DNA from: Penicillium oxalicum
Taxonomy: Eukaryota > Ascomycota > Eurotiomycetes > Eurotiales > Aspergillaceae
DNA length: 64,000 bases
Direction: 5' to 3'
Assembly (NCBI RefSeq): GCF_001723175.1
Contig: NC_064657.1
Location: forward strand, 1,116,001-1,180,000
Position 1 is the first letter of the stretch. Each line of letters begins with the position of its first letter. Positions 45,362 to 56,300 of this stretch are shown here, piece by piece. The notes beneath the pieces were generated by a model, which had not been told where the DNA came from, did not search any database, and worked only from the letters and a program-made list of their open reading frames with translations. The position numbers and the translations under genes are program-made.

Positions 45362-47160
45362 TTTGATGATTTTGGAATTTCAAGGGCAGGAGGTGAAGCG
45401 ATTGGCTCAGAAGAAAATTGATAAAGATGCCTCTTCTTTAACGAATGACGAAGCTGTGGAGCAATGTTAGAGACCGTATATACGAAAGACTTGACTGCTC
45501 GTGAGACAGCACATACCTGACGGCGGAAAAGAGTAGAAACTGAAGGAGCTTTGACAGGGTGAGAAGTAGATGAGATGGTCAGGTTGTCCATAGACCTGTT
45601 CTTATAGATCTGAGGGTGTCCGAATCCGGCGTCCCTAACGAGATGGGATAAATGAATGATGCCAATTCTTTTTTGGTCGCGGGCACGAACAAATCACGTC
45701 TGAACCAGGTTCTTTCACCACTGGCTTTGGTGCTTCTCGTGCTCGACAAAAAGTTTCCGCTACCACAGGGTCCCGAAGCGACTTCGTACTTCCGCATCCG
45801 GAGGTGGGTACGTGGATGTCACCTCTGGGTCCTAAGCCGCAAAAGGGCCCACCTCATCGCCCCGATACGATCGACTGTCGGGGCCGAGACCGTCATTTCG
45901 AGCATTGGCCGAATGGCGAAGTCTGATGAGGATGATTCCGCAAGAAACGGAGACTCTGGTGCTCATCGGCAATGAGTTTTGAGCTGGAAGGTCACGTGGG
46001 CTACCATTTCCCCCCAATAAGGCCATTGGCGCAGCATCATCGGATGCGGACAAGACTCCAGTCGATGTCCAGCCGAGGCAAGAGCACTGCTGAAAGGATC
46101 CCTCGAACAGAAGATATTGAGGCGGAATGATTGGGCCTGCGTTCAAAGTTGATTTCTCACTGTCTGTGGGAGCCTTCTACTGTTGCTTGTCCTGAGATCG
46201 GCAAGTGGCCTGCTCCCGGCTGTACATGCTCAGGCAGTACCACTGGAGATTCCAGCCTTGGCATGAATCAAAACGCATGAAATGTCCTGTGAGTCTGAAA
46301 GGCCGCTTCTGTAAGGGGAGTTTTCCACGATTAGACATTACTATCTGGCGGATCTCATGTCGATGTCGTTGCGACAGGGTGACTGGCATACTATCGTGGA
46401 CTCGAGAAGCCAAATTTCACCCAGCCCATGCATGCTCAGTGTCATGCTGCAGCGATTCGCATACTTCCAGACCTATGAGATCCAAGTCGAACGGATATGT
46501 GGTCAATCAGTGCAGTCATGCACATTCTGACTCTCAGACGCGCATCAAGTCGTTGTAGTCTCCGTGCCACCCAGAGTAGAATCGCGAGCTGTACGTCTCG
46601 GACGCAAGCGTGTGTTAAGCACAACCCGCACGATGAGGAACATGTCGAGAGGTCTCAACTACGAAGCATAGCCAAAGCTGAACCGATCATGGCCTCAGAG
46701 GCTAGAAACCGCAAGAGAGCGACACTGCTTGTCGTGCAGACGACGCTTGAGGATGTCCATTCATTGAGCTCTCCACATTCTCGACGGTTGCGGCTCTTCA
46801 CGATCGGCACCCCAACATTCGGACTTGTTTCTCACAGTCAGTCGAGGCTGAGGACGGAGCACCAAGAGAGTCATTATTTTCAGATCACTGCAACCACAGC
46901 TTCTTAACTATGTCGCTTGCTTTCCCTGTGGACACAGGCCGTGGCTAACAAGAGGTTTCCCCTGTGAAATCGAGATGGACGTGAGACTGAAGATGCCTGA
47001 ATGTCGTGGCGGCCGGGGGGCCCGACCCGCCGCAGATCTCCGTTTGTTTGTTGGCTCAGCACCGCAAGCTCCTTTGCTACGACCGAACTGCCACGACCAG
47101 CCTTTCTACGCTTTCTACGCTTCAATGTCTTGACGCTGCGGCTGACGCGCTTGCCCAGCC
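45362..47160. promoter_or_regulatory. Divergent intergenic region, GPI-protein and phosphodiesterase genes
   Basis: 1.8 kb containing both promoters. ORFs at 46205-46558, 46497-46907 and 45652-45975 have no recognisable motif and are probably chance. The part from about 47000 to 47160 is C/T-rich and looks like the leader of the phosphodiesterase gene. Confidence 0.45.
45454..45516 (-). other. Predicted 5'UTR intron of the GPI-protein gene
   Basis: Upstream of the start at 45361 the minus strand reads GTATGT (donor at 45516), then CTCTAAC (branch site) and CCACAG (acceptor ending at 45454). The interval is 63 nt, a normal fungal intron length. It would lie wholly within the leader, 92 nt before the start codon. 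Confidence 0.6.
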
Positions 47161-49475
47161 ATGCCGATACCCCGCCGTCCCTCTCTCCTGTCTCCGGCTC
47201 ACTATGACAATGACGCATCTTCCCTCCGATCGCCCTCTGAGCAGGACTCCGATTCTGACGATGACGAACTCCTTCGCCAACCGCGCAGTACCTTGGAGTT
47301 GTCCAAGCATGATCGGAGCGTTCTCGAGGCAGAGGATGAACTGGAGAAGCTCCTGACCAGGAGCGGGCCTGCTCATGGGCTACGTCGGATCTTCAGTCCC
47401 AGTGGGACCAGCGTGCGCATCGGCAAAAAGGAGCGGCGACGAGCACGTCGGGAAGCCCGCCTGTCACGTCGAGAACGGGTCAGCGAGGAAGGTGAGCTCA
47501 TGTATGAGATGGAAGAGGGGCTCGGAGACGATGACACGTCCTCCCTCATGAGCGGTTCTTCGGTAGACGACGATGATGAGAAAGAAGGCTTTCTCTACGA
47601 GCCGGTAAGTTCTTGGGTCCATCTCGCAAACAATCTCATGTAGTCTGGGACTGACTGTTCTCTTACCCTTTTTTCTGCTATAATTTCAGCCTTCCAAACC
47701 TTCTTGGCAAAGATTCGTGCTGGTTGCTGCCTTCATTGCCGTTTTGTTCCTCATTCTGTTCCTTGGTGCATATAAAGCTTCCACGCCTTTCCGAGCTATA
47801 CATCCCCATGCACAGCGTCTTTTGTCCAACGGAACATCACTGTTTGCGCCGACAACGATCCTGATCTCACTCGATGGGTTTCGAGCCGATTTCCTCGACC
47901 GTAATCTGACGCCGGCGCTGAGTTCGCTCGTCGCCAGTGGCGTCTCTCCGCAGTATATGAATCCAAGCTTCCCCAGCGTCACGTTCCCCAATCATTTCAC
48001 CCTCGTGACCGGACTGTATCCGGAGAGTCACGGGATCGTCGGCAACACGTTCTGGGATCCAGAGCTTGGCGAGGAATTCTTCTACACCCATCCTGCCGTT
48101 AGCATGCAGCCCAAGTGGTGGAACGCGGAGCCCCTGTGGGAGACGGCAGAAAAACAGGGAATCAAGACCGGCATCCACATGTGGCCCGGCTCGGAGGCTC
48201 ACATTGGTGATGTTGAACCGTCGTATGTGGACAAGTACAATGGTTCCGAGGCCTTGCCGCGCAAGGTGAACCGCATCCTCGAAATGCTCGACCTCCCTGG
48301 CCCAGGGGACGAATCGGACCTGACGCCGAAGCGTCCGCAATTCATCGCCGCATACGTACCTGATGTCGACAAGGACGGCCACAACTACGGACCGAATAGC
48401 ACCGAGATACGAGAGACAATCTCCCGCGCTGATGATCTCGTCGCTGGGGTGATTGCGGGGCTGGAAAGCCGCAATCTGACGAACCTGGTGAACATCGTCG
48501 TGGTGTCCGATCACGGCATGGCAAGTACCTCTACCAAGCGTCTCATTCAGCTGGATGATGAGATAGACCTCCGGCTCGTGGAGCGCATTGATGGATGGCC
48601 ATCACGGGGTCTGCGTCCCAAACAACCGGAGAATTTCGAGCTTCTACAGAAGCAGCTAGAGAAGCTGGGTCAAAAATACGCCGATGCTGTTGAGGTGTAC
48701 ACTCGTGAGACTATGCCTGAGCGATATCACTTCTCCAACAATGAGCGCATCGCACCTCTGTGGGTGATTCCCCGTGCAGGCTGGGCCATTGTGGAACGAC
48801 CCGAATTCGACGCGAAGAAAGCCCTTGAAACGGGTGAGGTCTATCATCCAAAGGGGATTCATGGGTATGATCATGAGCATCCACTTATGCGAGCCATTTT
48901 TATTGCTCGAGGGCCTGCTTTCCCGCATCAACCTAATAGCCGCCTCGAGGCTTTCCGTAAGTGTGATTTTCTCTTTTCGTTTTAATCATCCGATTGCCGT
49001 CCGAGCTTGCTACTGACTATTTCATTCAGAAAACATCGAAGTATATAACATCCTCTGTGATTCCCTTGGGGTGAATCCGTTGCCGAATAATGGGACTTTG
49101 CGTCTGCCTCTGAAACCAGTGGGCCTGCATTCTGACCCGCCGATGCCGTCGCAAGTGCAGTCATCCGATCCTCCGGCTTCGACAGAGCCAGCTCCTGCGC
49201 AGAAGGCTACAACCACTGCCCCAGAACCCACTCCGGCTGCTACCGATGCGCCGGCCGCACCAGATCCCGTCGGTGACGAAGATAAAGACAAAGATGAAGA
49301 CGAGGACGGAGATGAAGATGAGGACGAAGACGAGGATGAAGATGAAGACGAAGATGAAGACAAACAGAGAAGTTCGTCCTGGTGGCACAAGGTCACAGAA
49401 AAGCTTGATGATCTGAAAGAATGGGCGGAGGAGCTGTTTGATGCCGAAATGGACAATCATCCGCAACAAGGATAA
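47161..49475 (+). CDS. Type II membrane nucleotide pyrophosphatase/phosphodiesterase (NPP family)
   Basis: Predicted NPP-type ectoenzyme hydrolysing nucleotide phosphodiester bonds in the secretory pathway, vacuole or outside the cell, 718 aa. Exons are 47161..47604, 47690..48956 and 49030..49475. Introns (85 and 73 nt) begin GTAAGT and end TTTCAG and TTCAG. The N-terminal 148 residues are cytosolic, acidic and basic (KKERRRARREARLSRRER). A membrane helix follows (LVAAFIAVLFLILFLGAY). The catalytic domain has ILISLDGFRADF (metal Asp), the nucleophile Thr in SVTFPNH, DVDKDGHNYGP, VSDHGM and GIHGYDH, so all expected metal ligands are present. The C-terminus is Pro/Thr-rich, then an almost pure Asp/Glu run encoded at 49276-49365, then WWHKVTEKLDDLKEWAEELF, a likely amphipathic helix. 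Confidence 0.92.
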
Positions 49476-50870
49476 TCTCTCGGCTGAAGACCGCCGTGAT
49501 GGTCACAATTTTCTCTTTCTTGACCCCCCCCTCTCCTCTTTTTTAATCAGGTTGACTTTGTGGGCACCTCGAGAGATACCCCTTTTTTTTAAATGCATAT
49601 CAAGTCATCAACACTCACTTGTTCCAAGCTTTAAGTTGCGTAAATTCATCTCTGCGTCGAGTGGAGGTCCTGGGTTCTCGGTCTCGCCTGATGATCCCCT
49701 AACTTGGACAGCCTTGAGTGATCCTTGCTTGCTAGGACAGTCTGGGTTCTTGCCAATTGATATGGTAGTGTCTTTCTGCGGATCGGCTTTGGCGTTGCCG
49801 GATTGTGTCATTTGGAGCCTCGGGGATGTTTGACCTGAGCTCACAAGGATTTTTTTTTCTTTTTCCACTAACTGGCATCATCGACCATGTCGTCGGTGAC
49901 ATCAGGTCCTTTTTAGTCGCCAGTAGGTAGGAGGTACAAGGTTGCTTCTTCATGAGAAATCTCCAGCAACAGTCAACCGCACCAGGCTGAGCTTGGCGGA
50001 CTCACGAGTCATTCCGTCCGAGTCACCGCCCTTTGATTCAAGCCAAGAAGCTGAAACTCCAGAGGTCGGAATATTCATTTCTGCTCAATCGAGTCCTCGA
50101 ATGGACCTCTTTTTTCTTCCCCCTCCCCATATGCTTCATGCCATGCTCTCTGCTGTTTATAGTATCATGACATGCGACGATGACGCTCCCGCTCGATCAT
50201 TGCCGAGATTCCTACCTCGTCCTGTCACGGTGGATCTATGCATCGACACAATATGCGGGGGGAGTGTTGGCAGATTGTCTGCAATAAAAACGGTTCAATG
50301 ACTCGATTTTACGGGTCTGATGCAGCACATGATTGAATTTGCACGGTGAGCTAAGCTTAGACTGCGCCTCGTAGCCGAGCGGCGCGTAGAGAAGCTAATC
50401 AGAATTCCAATGCATCTGCGTCTGGGAGAAAGAGCCACATCAACGAGTGAAGCTTCCCGTTGGTTGCACCGACCCGTCGCCTCTTGGAGTCATTGCATCC
50501 ATTCAACGAGTCCGCCACGTCGAGCTCATGCACGTACCTGACTTGTACCGGGTAGAATGACAATGCCGGGTCCATTCACTGAAGCGCTTCATGACTCAGA
50601 CGATCAGGCAGCAGTGCGCGGCGTTTGCGCTGGCCCGCTGCGGGCACCCAACATGGTGAGTTGGGAGAAGGAGAAGAGAGTGAGTGTATGCGGGGTCCTA
50701 AATGAGGCAGGATGCGGCTGAAAAGACTCATGAAGTCTCTGATATTTAAGTAGGGGCGGGATTCAAAGGGTTCGTCCGGTGGGGGAAAAAAACGAAAAAA
50801 AGAAACCGAAAAGGCAAAGAACAGAGAGAGAGAGAGCGCGCGCGAGACACAGATCTAAAGAGTCTTTGTC
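49476..50870. other. Intergenic region before the BCS1-like gene
   Basis: 1.4 kb containing the phosphodiesterase 3'UTR and the promoter of the next gene. TATTTAAGTA at 50742-50751, about 120 nt before the start, may be a TATA-like element. GA repeats (50823-50834) followed by a short GC repeat lie in the leader. A stretch near 50370 resembles part of a tRNA D-arm but has no complete tRNA. Confidence 0.45.
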
Positions 50871-52754
50871 ATGAAATTCGCCTCGCTGAAATCACTCACC
50901 AACATGGCCTTCAATCAATCCGATTCCTCGTCCACGAAAAGTGCGCTGTCCACCCCCGAAGCGGCGATCTTGGAAGCTCTCATACCAGGGTACACGTTCA
51001 TCTCTGGCATTCTTCTATCCTACCTGCACATTGATCTGGCAGCATACCTCCAATATATCATTTTGCTGGCCTTGGTGGTGGTGGCCAGCCAGTATCTGTG
51101 GCGCTATCTGTCCTTCTGGTTCGAAAAATATCTGGTGTCAACGGCCGAAGTGCGCCTTGATGATGAAGTCTTCAATTATCTCATGTACTGGTGGTCCCGT
51201 CGACCTCAAATCAAGCGGTCGAGCCGCTTTCTAGCTGGAGTCCGGTTCAACAGCTACTGGAGTATCCATGACGATTCGGACTGCGAGGATTCCGACTACG
51301 AAGAGGAGGACTCGGCGAGTGACGAGCAGGCCTCGTCATCCCCCGTGTCCTTTGATGAATACTGGACTCGGGTCATCAACCGGGACAAGTATAAACGCAT
51401 GCGCTTCACGCCTTCCCAGGGTCGGCACTACTTCTGGTACCAGGGTCGTCTGCTGATTCTGGACCGGCGCTACGAGCAGTCTCACTCACGATGGTCATTA
51501 AACAACGAGAAGCTCTACCTGTCCTGTTTGGGCCGGGACCCCTCGGTCTTGCATAAGCTTCTGGCCGACGCGCAACGAAAGTTCGTCGAGCGAGATGGAA
51601 GTCGCACCATCATTTATCGCGGTCAACGGAGCTCTTCCGCAAGCTCGCTCGAGTGGAATCGATGCATGTCCCGGCAGCCACGCCCGCTGGACACGGTCAT
51701 TCTGGACGACACGCAAAAGCGGGTCTTCTTGACCGACATTGAAGAGTATCTCCGCAAAGGTACAGCCGCATGGTACGCCGAACACGGCATTCCCTATCGT
51801 CGTGGATATCTCCTCTCCGGACCTCCAGGCACCGGCAAGTCCAGCCTCTGCTTCGCCGTCGCAGGACGACTCGGACTCAAAATCTACCTGCTCAGCCTGA
51901 GTTCGCGCAATTTAGACGAGGACAATCTATACGCATTGTTCTCCGAACTTCCCCGTCGATGCATCCTGCTCGTCGAAGATGTAGACGCCTCCGAGATCAC
52001 CCATAGTCGTGGACGACCCAGCCGGTCCGCCCTCGAACCGAACGACAGTGAAACCGAACGTCTGCCCGCACAACTTTCCCAAACAGCCCCCTCGGATCTG
52101 AATGGCGCCGAAGTATCGGGGGACAAGATGGCACGCGAGGGCATCACCCTGTCCAGTCTATTAAACGTCCTCGACGGCGTAGCAGCAAGTGAAGGCCGAA
52201 TCCTCGTGATGACCACCAATCATCCTGAAAAACTAGACGAGGCTCTTCTTCGCGCAGGCCGGATCGACATGCACATCGAGTTCAGACTGGCCATCACCGA
52301 GGACATCGAGAAACTGTACAAGTCAATCTATTCCATTTCCAAGAGTGACCGACTCCACCGGACGTCTCGAAAACAGAATCCGTCTAGGGGTTGTGCACAG
52401 AACGGCTCGCGCTCGAGCTCGAGCTCGGCCGGTCTTGCGAACGATGCAATCCCGGCTGGTCCGGAATCAGACCCTCGATGCGCGCAGGGGTGTATCAAAC
52501 ACGACTGCGAAAAACGCATCCATAAGCTGGAATCTCGGATTGCGTCCCTAGCGCAAGAGTTTGCGTCGCGCGTCCCCGGTGGGGTATTCTCGCCGGCTGA
52601 AATCCAGGGATATTTATTGAAGCACAAAGATCGTCCAGAGAGGGCACTCGAGGAAATCAAAGAGTGGGTGGAAGAAGAGACGAAGAAGAAGAATGCCAAG
52701 ATGGCGGCGAAACTCAAAGCTGAGGAATCACTCCGTGTGAAGGGGAAGGTTTAA
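50871..52754 (+). CDS. BCS1-family AAA ATPase, mitochondrial chaperone-like
   Basis: Intron-free 627-aa AAA protein. A membrane helix at about residues 50-80 (LQYIILLALVVVASQYLW) is followed by the BCS1 N-terminal domain (roughly 85-280). The AAA module has Walker A GPPGTGKS at 317-324, Walker B CILLVEDVDA at about 364-373, sensor-type MTTNHPEKLDEALLRAGRID and the BCS1-type C-terminal helical part. Genuine yeast Bcs1 inserts the Rieske protein into complex III and is about 450 aa. This protein is longer: it has an acidic insert (about 138-158), a 40-residue Ser/Glu insert after Walker B and a Ser-rich insert near 515. Filamentous fungi have many such BCS1-like paralogues of unknown function, so I would not call it the housekeeping chaperone. 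The ATG at 50871 and another at 50904 are both possible starts. Confidence 0.85.
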   Translation: MKFASLKSLTNMAFNQSDSSSTKSALSTPEAAILEALIPGYTFISGILLSYLHIDLAAYLQYIILLALVVVASQYLWRYLSFWFEKYLVSTAEVRLDDEVFNYLMYWWSRRPQIKRSSRFLAGVRFNSYWSIHDDSDCEDSDYEEEDSASDEQASSSPVSFDEYWTRVINRDKYKRMRFTPSQGRHYFWYQGRLLILDRRYEQSHSRWSLNNEKLYLSCLGRDPSVLHKLLADAQRKFVERDGSRTIIYRGQRSSSASSLEWNRCMSRQPRPLDTVILDDTQKRVFLTDIEEYLRKGTAAWYAEHGIPYRRGYLLSGPPGTGKSSLCFAVAGRLGLKIYLLSLSSRNLDEDNLYALFSELPRRCILLVEDVDASEITHSRGRPSRSALEPNDSETERLPAQLSQTAPSDLNGAEVSGDKMAREGITLSSLLNVLDGVAASEGRILVMTTNHPEKLDEALLRAGRIDMHIEFRLAITEDIEKLYKSIYSISKSDRLHRTSRKQNPSRGCAQNGSRSSSSSAGLANDAIPAGPESDPRCAQGCIKHDCEKRIHKLESRIASLAQEFASRVPGGVFSPAEIQGYLLKHKDRPERALEEIKEWVEEETKKKNAKMAAKLKAEESLRVKGKV

Positions 52755-53321
52755 AGCGAAGCACCGGCATCCCCATTGACGACGAATTGGGACACGGTTG
52801 CGATGCTTGTGCTTGCTTTTGATTTGATGACTCTGTACATAACTATTGCATACAATGGTTCATGGATTGAGAATGTTAAAATGATTCAGGACCGTCTTAG
52901 ACGAATTATTAGTATGAGAAGAAAAAAGCCATTTGTAAAATTTTGAGCAACATAACGGGTAAAATCAAAACGCCCGTGACAGCTGTTGCTCCAGCTGCTG
53001 GATGCCTCTGCCGCTGCAAAAGGTCACGTTTGAAGTAAGACACAAGATTGCAACAAGAAAGAAAAAAAAGAGGCGAAGCGCCAGAGGCCGTCTGATATAT
53101 TGGAAAGGGGGTATCTCAATAGCAGATCATAAAAAAGAAAATGAAATGGCTAGTGTGGGTCGGTCAAGGAAAACGCGCAATTGTTCCAAAAGAAAAAATC
53201 AAGAGAGAAGATCAAAAGGCACAAACGACAAGCAAGATCCACGAAACTCGACGCTATTATCTGCTCAGCTTAGAAGCCATAAACTCCCGTTACGAGAAAG
53301 CAATGAAAATAAATACCCAGA
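52755..53321. other. Convergent 3' region of BCS1-like and kinesin genes
   Basis: 567 bp, AT-rich, with no family-like ORF. The overlapping ORFs at 53002-53373 and 53141-53368 are Lys/Arg-rich and run into the kinesin 3' end in the other orientation. Confidence 0.45.
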
Positions 53322-56300
53322 TCATCGTTCATCTCCGCTGGCTGCTGCGCTGCCGGCATTGCTGCTAAAGTAGCTTTCGTCAATCTTCAGAATCCACTCT
53401 ACCTTTTGCGCCTCGGTACGAGTGGCAAATAGATATGTGTTCTGGGTACCGTAGACAGCAAATATATTGGGCCGGCCCTTGGCAGAAAGAGAACGGTCAC
53501 TGCCAAGACCGGATCTGTCCAGGAGCCGAGCAAAGTCGGGGTTGTGATCAACCCGGGAGTTGCGCAAGTTGATGGCGTTAATTTCGTCCCCATCGGCGGA
53601 GTAGATGTGAAGATACGGCCGGCGCAGCTCCACAAATCGCCGAACCCACACGCTGTTGGTGTCATCCGGGGTGAGTACGTAGCCTGACTTGAGGGCTGAC
53701 GGATTCTTCGGCAGGGCTTGGATGGTGGCCACAAACCGCGGCTTGAGCGATGAGTTGTCGGCAGTACTGGCACCCTTTGTTTTGCGTTGAGCTGCAATCG
53801 CAGCACCGTCGGTGGGGGGCTCGGTATTGCTCCGAACGAGAATGGTCTCGGTGGGATCTCGCTTGGTCGACCAGAGCTCGAGGTACTTGCGAAGCAGTCT
53901 CGTTTTGCGTTCATTTAAATCTTGGTTACGCAGCGGGGTCGATCGTCCACTTCGGGCCGGAGATGGCAGGATGCTTCGAGCAGGAGACGGCAGGAGGCTG
54001 CCAGCACTCAGCGCCCCTCGAGCAGCGTGCAACTCAGCCAATCTTTGTCGGCGTTTGCGAGCAGCCATATAGTCTCGAACCAACGACACCTTGCGAGGCG
54101 CCCAGGAGGTCAATAGCTCTTCGCCTTTGACGTAATCGTTCTGCGTGTTCATTCGCCAAAGATCAGCCGCGCGCTTGGCAGAGACGGGCCGAATCACTAA
54201 TGAGTACATTTGCGTTGTGGAGTGCACCACCCGCGTCGAGCTCCACAGCTGCTTGAACATGGATTGCTGGCGAACATAAGTACGGCCGAGAATTTGCAAG
54301 GTCTGGTCAACCTCAAACACGACAGGCGTCTGGAGCCGGGACGAGACAAGATCCCAGCGGACAGTGACCTGAACACGGTACTTGTCCGCGGTCACACGAT
54401 CGAGCAGAAGGGAGCCGTGCAAACTCGAGTCCCATTGCCCAACGATCGTGACATTGGATGTGCCGTCAGCGTTGTCCTTTACAATCGGTTCCTGGAGGAA
54501 CTTGAGAGGAACATCAGGTGTCTGGAAATCCTGGTCCGGGATTTTCCCCCACGGGTCGAGGAGTCGAACAGAGCCGACGCGCGCGTTGTTGATGTCATCC
54601 CAGGGAAGGCTTTCGGTGGAACTGTATGTCATGTTGATCATGATACGACGCTGCAATCCTTGATGAAGTTGATATGTGCCCGCGTCGAGTGGATTATTCT
54701 GAACAACCTCAACCGGAAGATATTCTCCGGACTCTGCCATCTCGAGAACTTGGACACGGGCAAAGACATCGTGGCGTTCCTCGGAGTAGAACTCGGACTC
54801 TGCGATCCGAGGGGCGGTCCGCTTTTTGGGCGTAATCTCAGCAGAATCGCGCATGTCGTCCCAGCTGAGCAGTTTATCGAGGTGGACAGAAGTCACGCGA
54901 GCATACACGCACACCTTGAGCGTAGCTGATCGAGGGCTCGACAACGGTAAACTCATGCTATGCACGCTCTCAAAGCGAACAGGACTCTCCTCGAAACCAC
55001 TGATCATCTGCGTGGTGGTCGCACCGCCTTCCTCGGAAATGCCGGGAACGAAGAGCTGCGCATGCACATCCGATCCCTCCCACTCGGCGAATCCAACCAT
55101 ATCTCGCATCACTACGTTGAACTTCAACGTTGAAGAGGGGGCTTGTGCAGACGATGGCTCCAGAGACAGTCGGATGATGCCGATCACACTTTGAGTGTAT
55201 GGTGAGATGATTTCAATCGAGAAATCCTGCACGCGAGTCTCAAAGACAGCGGTCAAGGGAATATCAGCGTCCCCAATCAAAGAATACTGAGGCGAGCAGG
55301 ATTCCGAAAAGGGATTGTCAAGTTTGAAATGCTGAATATAGTCCGGTCGGTCAATGTATTGATGCAGTTGACGCATGGACTGCAGCCGGCGCTGGAGTTT
55401 CTCAATCGACCACAGGTGGATCACGTTTTGCTTGTAATCAATGACTCGAACAGCCACGCAGGGCTTCTTTGTCTCTTCCAAGACAGTATCCTCATCACCT
55501 GAAATTCCATTCAGGACAAGGTCATACGAGGACGCCATACTATGGCCGTGATCCACAATGGCAAACTGGAACACCACATTTTTGTCCATGATTTGACTCA
55601 TGACTTGGGCCTCTTTCAATAATGACGCATGTTGCAAAATCTTCTCCGCCATTCGAACAAAGTTTCGCTGCGACCAATGGCTAACGACGCTTCTTGCGAT
55701 TTCAATTTCACGCTCGTCTAACTTTGCGAACCCATTTTCAAGGATCTGCGGAACCGGTTTCCCCATATCACGCATTTGTGACTCAAAATTCTCCTTTTGC
55801 ACTCTGAGTTGTTCTTCAAACTCCTCCTTGGCCGACCGCAATGCGTTTTCGATGCGTTCCTTCTCTGTCTGGGTTTGAGGCTCGGCGGCGTCTTGAACAG
55901 GCAGAGTTTGATCTGACTTGGGCTTATCTTGGAGCTGCAATTCCTTCAGATCTTTCCGGAGAGAGGTGCCTGCGCTCTCGTCGTCGGCTTGACGCGGTGT
56001 CCCCGGCATAGTGATGGCCGTTTCAAGGGAGAAGTTGTCAATGGTTCCATTCGACAAATACTTCTCGCGCACTGGGAAAGATGTCGATGAATCAGAGTCT
56101 TCCTCGTTTTCAGGCATCCCACGACGTTCTGCTCGTGCTTTTTGTACATCCTCAAAGAGAGCGTCTAACTCATCGTCTGGCAGATGAGAGATCTGATCAG
56201 GGCCAACCATAGCGCTGACTGCTTCCCGACGAGCCAGAAACCAATCCGATTCTCGTCCTCGTGAAGGCATGGGTGAGTCGGCTCTGCTTGAATCACCATC

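Noticed and set aside
46205..46907. ORFs of 117 and 136 aa between the GPI-protein and phosphodiesterase genes
   Set aside because: No signal peptide, domain or regular composition; probably chance ORFs in a divergent promoter region.
50365..50420. tRNA D-arm-like TAGCCGAGCGG
   Set aside because: No downstream T-arm or acceptor stem is present.
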